Assembly: GCA_910586835.1 (NCBI GenBank)
Contig: CAJUJU010000034.1
Location: forward strand, 1-41,593
DNA from: an uncultured Acetatifactor sp.
GTDB taxonomy: Bacteria > Bacillota > Clostridia > Lachnospirales > Lachnospiraceae
Reading direction: 5' to 3'
DNA length: 41,593 nt
The translations under genes were made by a program, and so were the position numbers. Positions 39,696-41,593 of the stretch are shown here, piece after piece. How positions within the stretch are numbered: position 1 is the stretch's first letter; every line of letters starts with the position of its first letter. Below the pieces are notes generated by a model. It worked only from the letters and a program-made list of their open reading frames with translations, did not search any database and had not been told where the DNA came from.

Positions 39696-40628
39696 ATGGA
39701 TATGTTTATGGATAAGCTGGCACAGAAGCTGAATGCACAGGAAATCATCCGGGCGAACACGGCGGCGGATACGGAAGAGTTGAACCGGCTGAAAAATCAG
39801 GTGGCGGAATACAACGAGTGTCTGAAGAGGCTGCGGAGCCTGATCGACGAAGGGACGGAAAAGCTGCGGGGCGCACAGACCGGCGGAGAATCCGTGGAGC
39901 GTCTGGTGGCGGAAAGTCTGGAAAAACTCCAGTCGGTTCGTCAGGACAACACAGGGCTGGAGGAACTGGGCAAAAAACTGGAAGAGCTTGGGACAAAGCT
40001 GGAGGGAAGACTGGCGGAGCTGGAGAGCCGGATGGACCGTCAGCCCGGAGAGCTTGCGGGAAAGCTGGACGAGCTTGGAGGAAAGATCAGCCGTCAGCCG
40101 GAGGAGCTTGGAAAGAAGCTGAGTGTGCTGGAGGGAAAGATCGACCGTCAGCCGGAGGAGCTTGGAAAGAAGCTGAGTGTGCTGGAGGGAAAGATTGCCG
40201 GTCAGCCGGAGGAGCTTGGAAAGAAGCTGAGTGTGCTGGAGGGAAAGATTGCCGGTCAGCCGGAAGAGTTTGGGAAGAGGCTTCTGGAGCTGGAAAAGAG
40301 GCTTGTACAGTCCGGCGGGAGCGGCCGGGAGCTTAGGGAGAGTCTGGAGCGGCTGGAACAGAATGTGACGGAACGTCTGGACGGAACAACTGCGGCGGTG
40401 GACGAGAGCATTCACAAGGAATGCGTAAAGGTGTACCGCAACGTTCAGGCGGTGGTGATGGAGGAAAGCGAGAAACAGGCGAAGACAGTGGGAAGTGCCA
40501 TGGAAGAAGTGGGCGCCACGGGCAAAAAGCTGGGAACGATTCTGGGTATTTCCGTGGTCGCACTGATTATTTCGCTGACAGGCGTGGTGATACAGGTTCT
40601 GAATTTATTACACATCATAGATTTTTAA
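39696..40628 (+). CDS. coiled-coil tail-anchored membrane protein with 18-residue repeats
   Basis: A 310-residue protein, charged and coiled coil through most of its length, with one C-terminal membrane helix (about 280-303, TILGISVVALIISLTGVV) and no signal peptide, so probably tail-anchored with the coil in the cytoplasm. Residues 111-200 carry five 18-residue repeats of the kind GKI(D/A)xQPEELGKKLSVLE. I chose the ATG at 39696 after AGGAAGGAA; an upstream in-frame ATG at 39621 has no ribosome site. I do not recognise a family. It is followed after 24 nt by the flavin reductase gene. Confidence 0.75.
   Translation: MDMFMDKLAQKLNAQEIIRANTAADTEELNRLKNQVAEYNECLKRLRSLIDEGTEKLRGAQTGGESVERLVAESLEKLQSVRQDNTGLEELGKKLEELGTKLEGRLAELESRMDRQPGELAGKLDELGGKISRQPEELGKKLSVLEGKIDRQPEELGKKLSVLEGKIAGQPEELGKKLSVLEGKIAGQPEEFGKRLLELEKRLVQSGGSGRELRESLERLEQNVTERLDGTTAAVDESIHKECVKVYRNVQAVVMEESEKQAKTVGSAMEEVGATGKKLGTILGISVVALIISLTGVVIQVLNLLHIIDF
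40026..40295 (+). repeat. five tandem 54-bp in-frame repeats
   Basis: Units at 40026, 40080, 40134, 40188 and 40242. The three central units (40080-40241) are nearly identical at DNA level, and the first and last have diverged. Each unit encodes 18 residues, equal to 7 plus 11, a period that suits a continuous coiled coil. Copy number may vary between strains by slippage or recombination. Confidence 0.9.
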
Positions 40629-40652
40629 TCAGCTTTTAACAGGAGAAACGAG

Positions 40653-41216
40653 ATGGCAAAGGAGCTCTGGAAGCCGGGCAATATGCTCTATCCGCTGCCG
40701 GTGGTCATGGTGAGCATGGCCGACCGGGCGGGGAAAACGAACATCATCACCATCGCCTGGGCGGGAACCGTATGCACCAATCCGCCGGTGGTAAGCATCT
40801 CGGTCAGGCCGGAGAGATACTCCTATCCGATTCTGAAGGAGACGGGCGAATTTGTGATCAATTTGACCACCAGAGAGCTTGCTTTTGCAACGGATTACTG
40901 CGGTGTTAAGAGCGGGCGCGATGTGGATAAGTTCGCGGATATGGGCCTGACGCCCCTTGCGGCGGAGTATGTGAAGGCGCCGCTGATTGCCGAGAGCCCG
41001 GTGAACATCGAGTGCAGGGTGCGGCAGATTCTGCCCATTGGTTCCCATCACATGTTTCTGGCGGATGTTGTGGCCGTCCATGCGGACGAGAAATATATGG
41101 ATGAAGGCCGCAAGTTTCATCTTGAGAAGGCGGAGCCCATTGTGTATTCCCATGGGGCGTATCTTGTCTGCGGGGAGCAGCTTGGCACATTTGGCTACAG
41201 CGTAAAGAAAAAGTGA
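40653..41216 (+). CDS. flavin reductase-like FMN-binding protein
   Basis: A 187-residue protein of the flavin reductase-like domain family (split-barrel fold). The opening PVVMVSMADRAGKTNIITIAWAG has the TxxW-type FMN loop, followed by NPPVVSISVRPERYSYPIL, EFVINL, and a C-terminal VYSHGAYLVCGEQLGTFGYS. Many relatives bind FMN and reduce flavins or nitro compounds. Partner and substrate are unknown. CAGGAG precedes the ATG. Confidence 0.9.
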   Translation: MAKELWKPGNMLYPLPVVMVSMADRAGKTNIITIAWAGTVCTNPPVVSISVRPERYSYPILKETGEFVINLTTRELAFATDYCGVKSGRDVDKFADMGLTPLAAEYVKAPLIAESPVNIECRVRQILPIGSHHMFLADVVAVHADEKYMDEGRKFHLEKAEPIVYSHGAYLVCGEQLGTFGYSVKKK

Positions 41217-41224
41217 AAAAATGA

Positions 41225-41593
41225 TTATTGTTTTCTGGTGTTCTTAGAGGGGGAGCCGACGAGGCTTCCTCTTTTTATGGCGTCGCTGCCGTACTTACCG
41301 CGTATCTGATCCAGTGCCTCGTCCAGCTTTTTCTGCTTTCCTGAATCGGGGGCGGTATAGTCGAAAAGGCTGAGCTGTACGGGCTCGTTTTCCTCCGTCA
41401 GTTTACCGGTGCGTATGCCGAGAAGCCGGATGGGAGAGCCGTTCCAGAGCTCGTCAAACAAGCTGCAGGCGGTGCGGTAGATCACATCTGTGGAAGCAGT
41501 GGGCGTATCCAGGCCCGTCTGATGGGACACGGAGCGGAAGGTGCTGTATTTGATTTCCGTGCATACCTGCCCTGCCCGGAAGTGGGCGGCCCG
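41225..41593 (-). CDS. dinB: DNA polymerase IV (DinB), C-terminal part, cut by window edge
   Basis: Only the last 122 residues are in the window; the frame is open to the right edge. The visible part is the little-finger domain of Y-family polymerases: AGQVCTEIKYSTFRSVSHQT, then TACSLFDELWNGSPIRLLGIRTG. Near the end lies VQLSLFDY, a beta-clamp binding motif (QLSLF). Such polymerases copy damaged DNA and are often SOS-controlled. The start and promoter are outside the window. A GTG within this part (41530) is not the true start. Confidence 0.9.
   Translation of the reverse strand, partial: RAAHFRAGQVCTEIKYSTFRSVSHQTGLDTPTASTDVIYRTACSLFDELWNGSPIRLLGIRTGKLTEENEPVQLSLFDYTAPDSGKQKKLDEALDQIRGKYGSDAIKRGSLVGSPSKNTRKQ

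Overview
The window looks like chromosomal DNA of a spore-forming, anaerobic Bacillota (Clostridia) species, most likely Lachnospiraceae. The evidence is a SpoIIID gene, a SipL-like SPOCS/LysM protein, a PyrK plus class 1B PyrD pair, a VanR/VanS-type two-component pair, DUF1934, and many AGGAGG ribosome sites. Base composition is moderately GC-rich. Genus cannot be fixed from the sequence alone. I see no rRNA, tRNA, CRISPR array, transposase or phage gene; the content is mostly core with a few lineage-specific loci.

Layout. 1-568: a left-edge gap with divergent promoters and a possible 14-codon leader ORF on the minus strand. 569-2414: VanR/VanS-like regulator and kinase, running tail-to-tail into a PlsC acyltransferase (2377-3126, minus). 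3230-3652: small lipoprotein. 3836-6915: pyrimidine genes pyrC, pyrK, pyrD. 7030-8580: sipL-like spore gene. 8715-13392: minus-strand block with a possible sigma-D-controlled protein, DUF1934, murI, a small membrane protein, a GntR/FCD regulator, ispE and a one-TM protein. 13553-19747: plus-strand cell-envelope and housekeeping genes (cardiolipin synthase, trigger-factor-like lipoprotein foldase, asnS, coiled-coil NlpC/P60 hydrolase, endonuclease IV). 19935-24972: trkA, trkH, a polytopic GT-C-like protein and an ArsC/Spx-like protein. 25071-25334: spoIIID. 25688-29543: a VWA, MoxR-type AAA and leucine-rich-repeat gene module. 29731-32103: nucleotide-sugar enzymes (UDP-sugar pyrophosphorylase, galE). 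32528-38507: three tandem paralogous membrane proteins of the PTPS-related/YfhO-like GT-C type. 38673-41216: a small alarmone synthetase, a repeat-containing coiled-coil membrane protein and a flavin reductase-like protein. 41225-41593: the C-terminal end of a Y-family DNA polymerase cut by the window edge.

How the genes may work together. UDP-sugar synthesis (pyrophosphorylase, galE) sits directly upstream of the three GT-C-like proteins, so this part may supply and use sugars for a surface glycan. TrkA and TrkH form a potassium uptake system. The GntR/FCD regulator lies in the ispE operon, whose promoter carries two TTGTATACAA-like palindromes. The most interesting points are: (1) the spoIIID promoter, a sigma-E match lying inside a 16-bp perfect inverted repeat whose 3' arm holds the spoIIID ribosome site; (2) the VWA/MoxR/LRR module; (3) the tandem GT-C trio whose middle member has lost the D-x3-H motif; (4) a leader peptide with an ATGA overlap on the P60 hydrolase; and (5) a similar hairpin directly before three unrelated ribosome sites.
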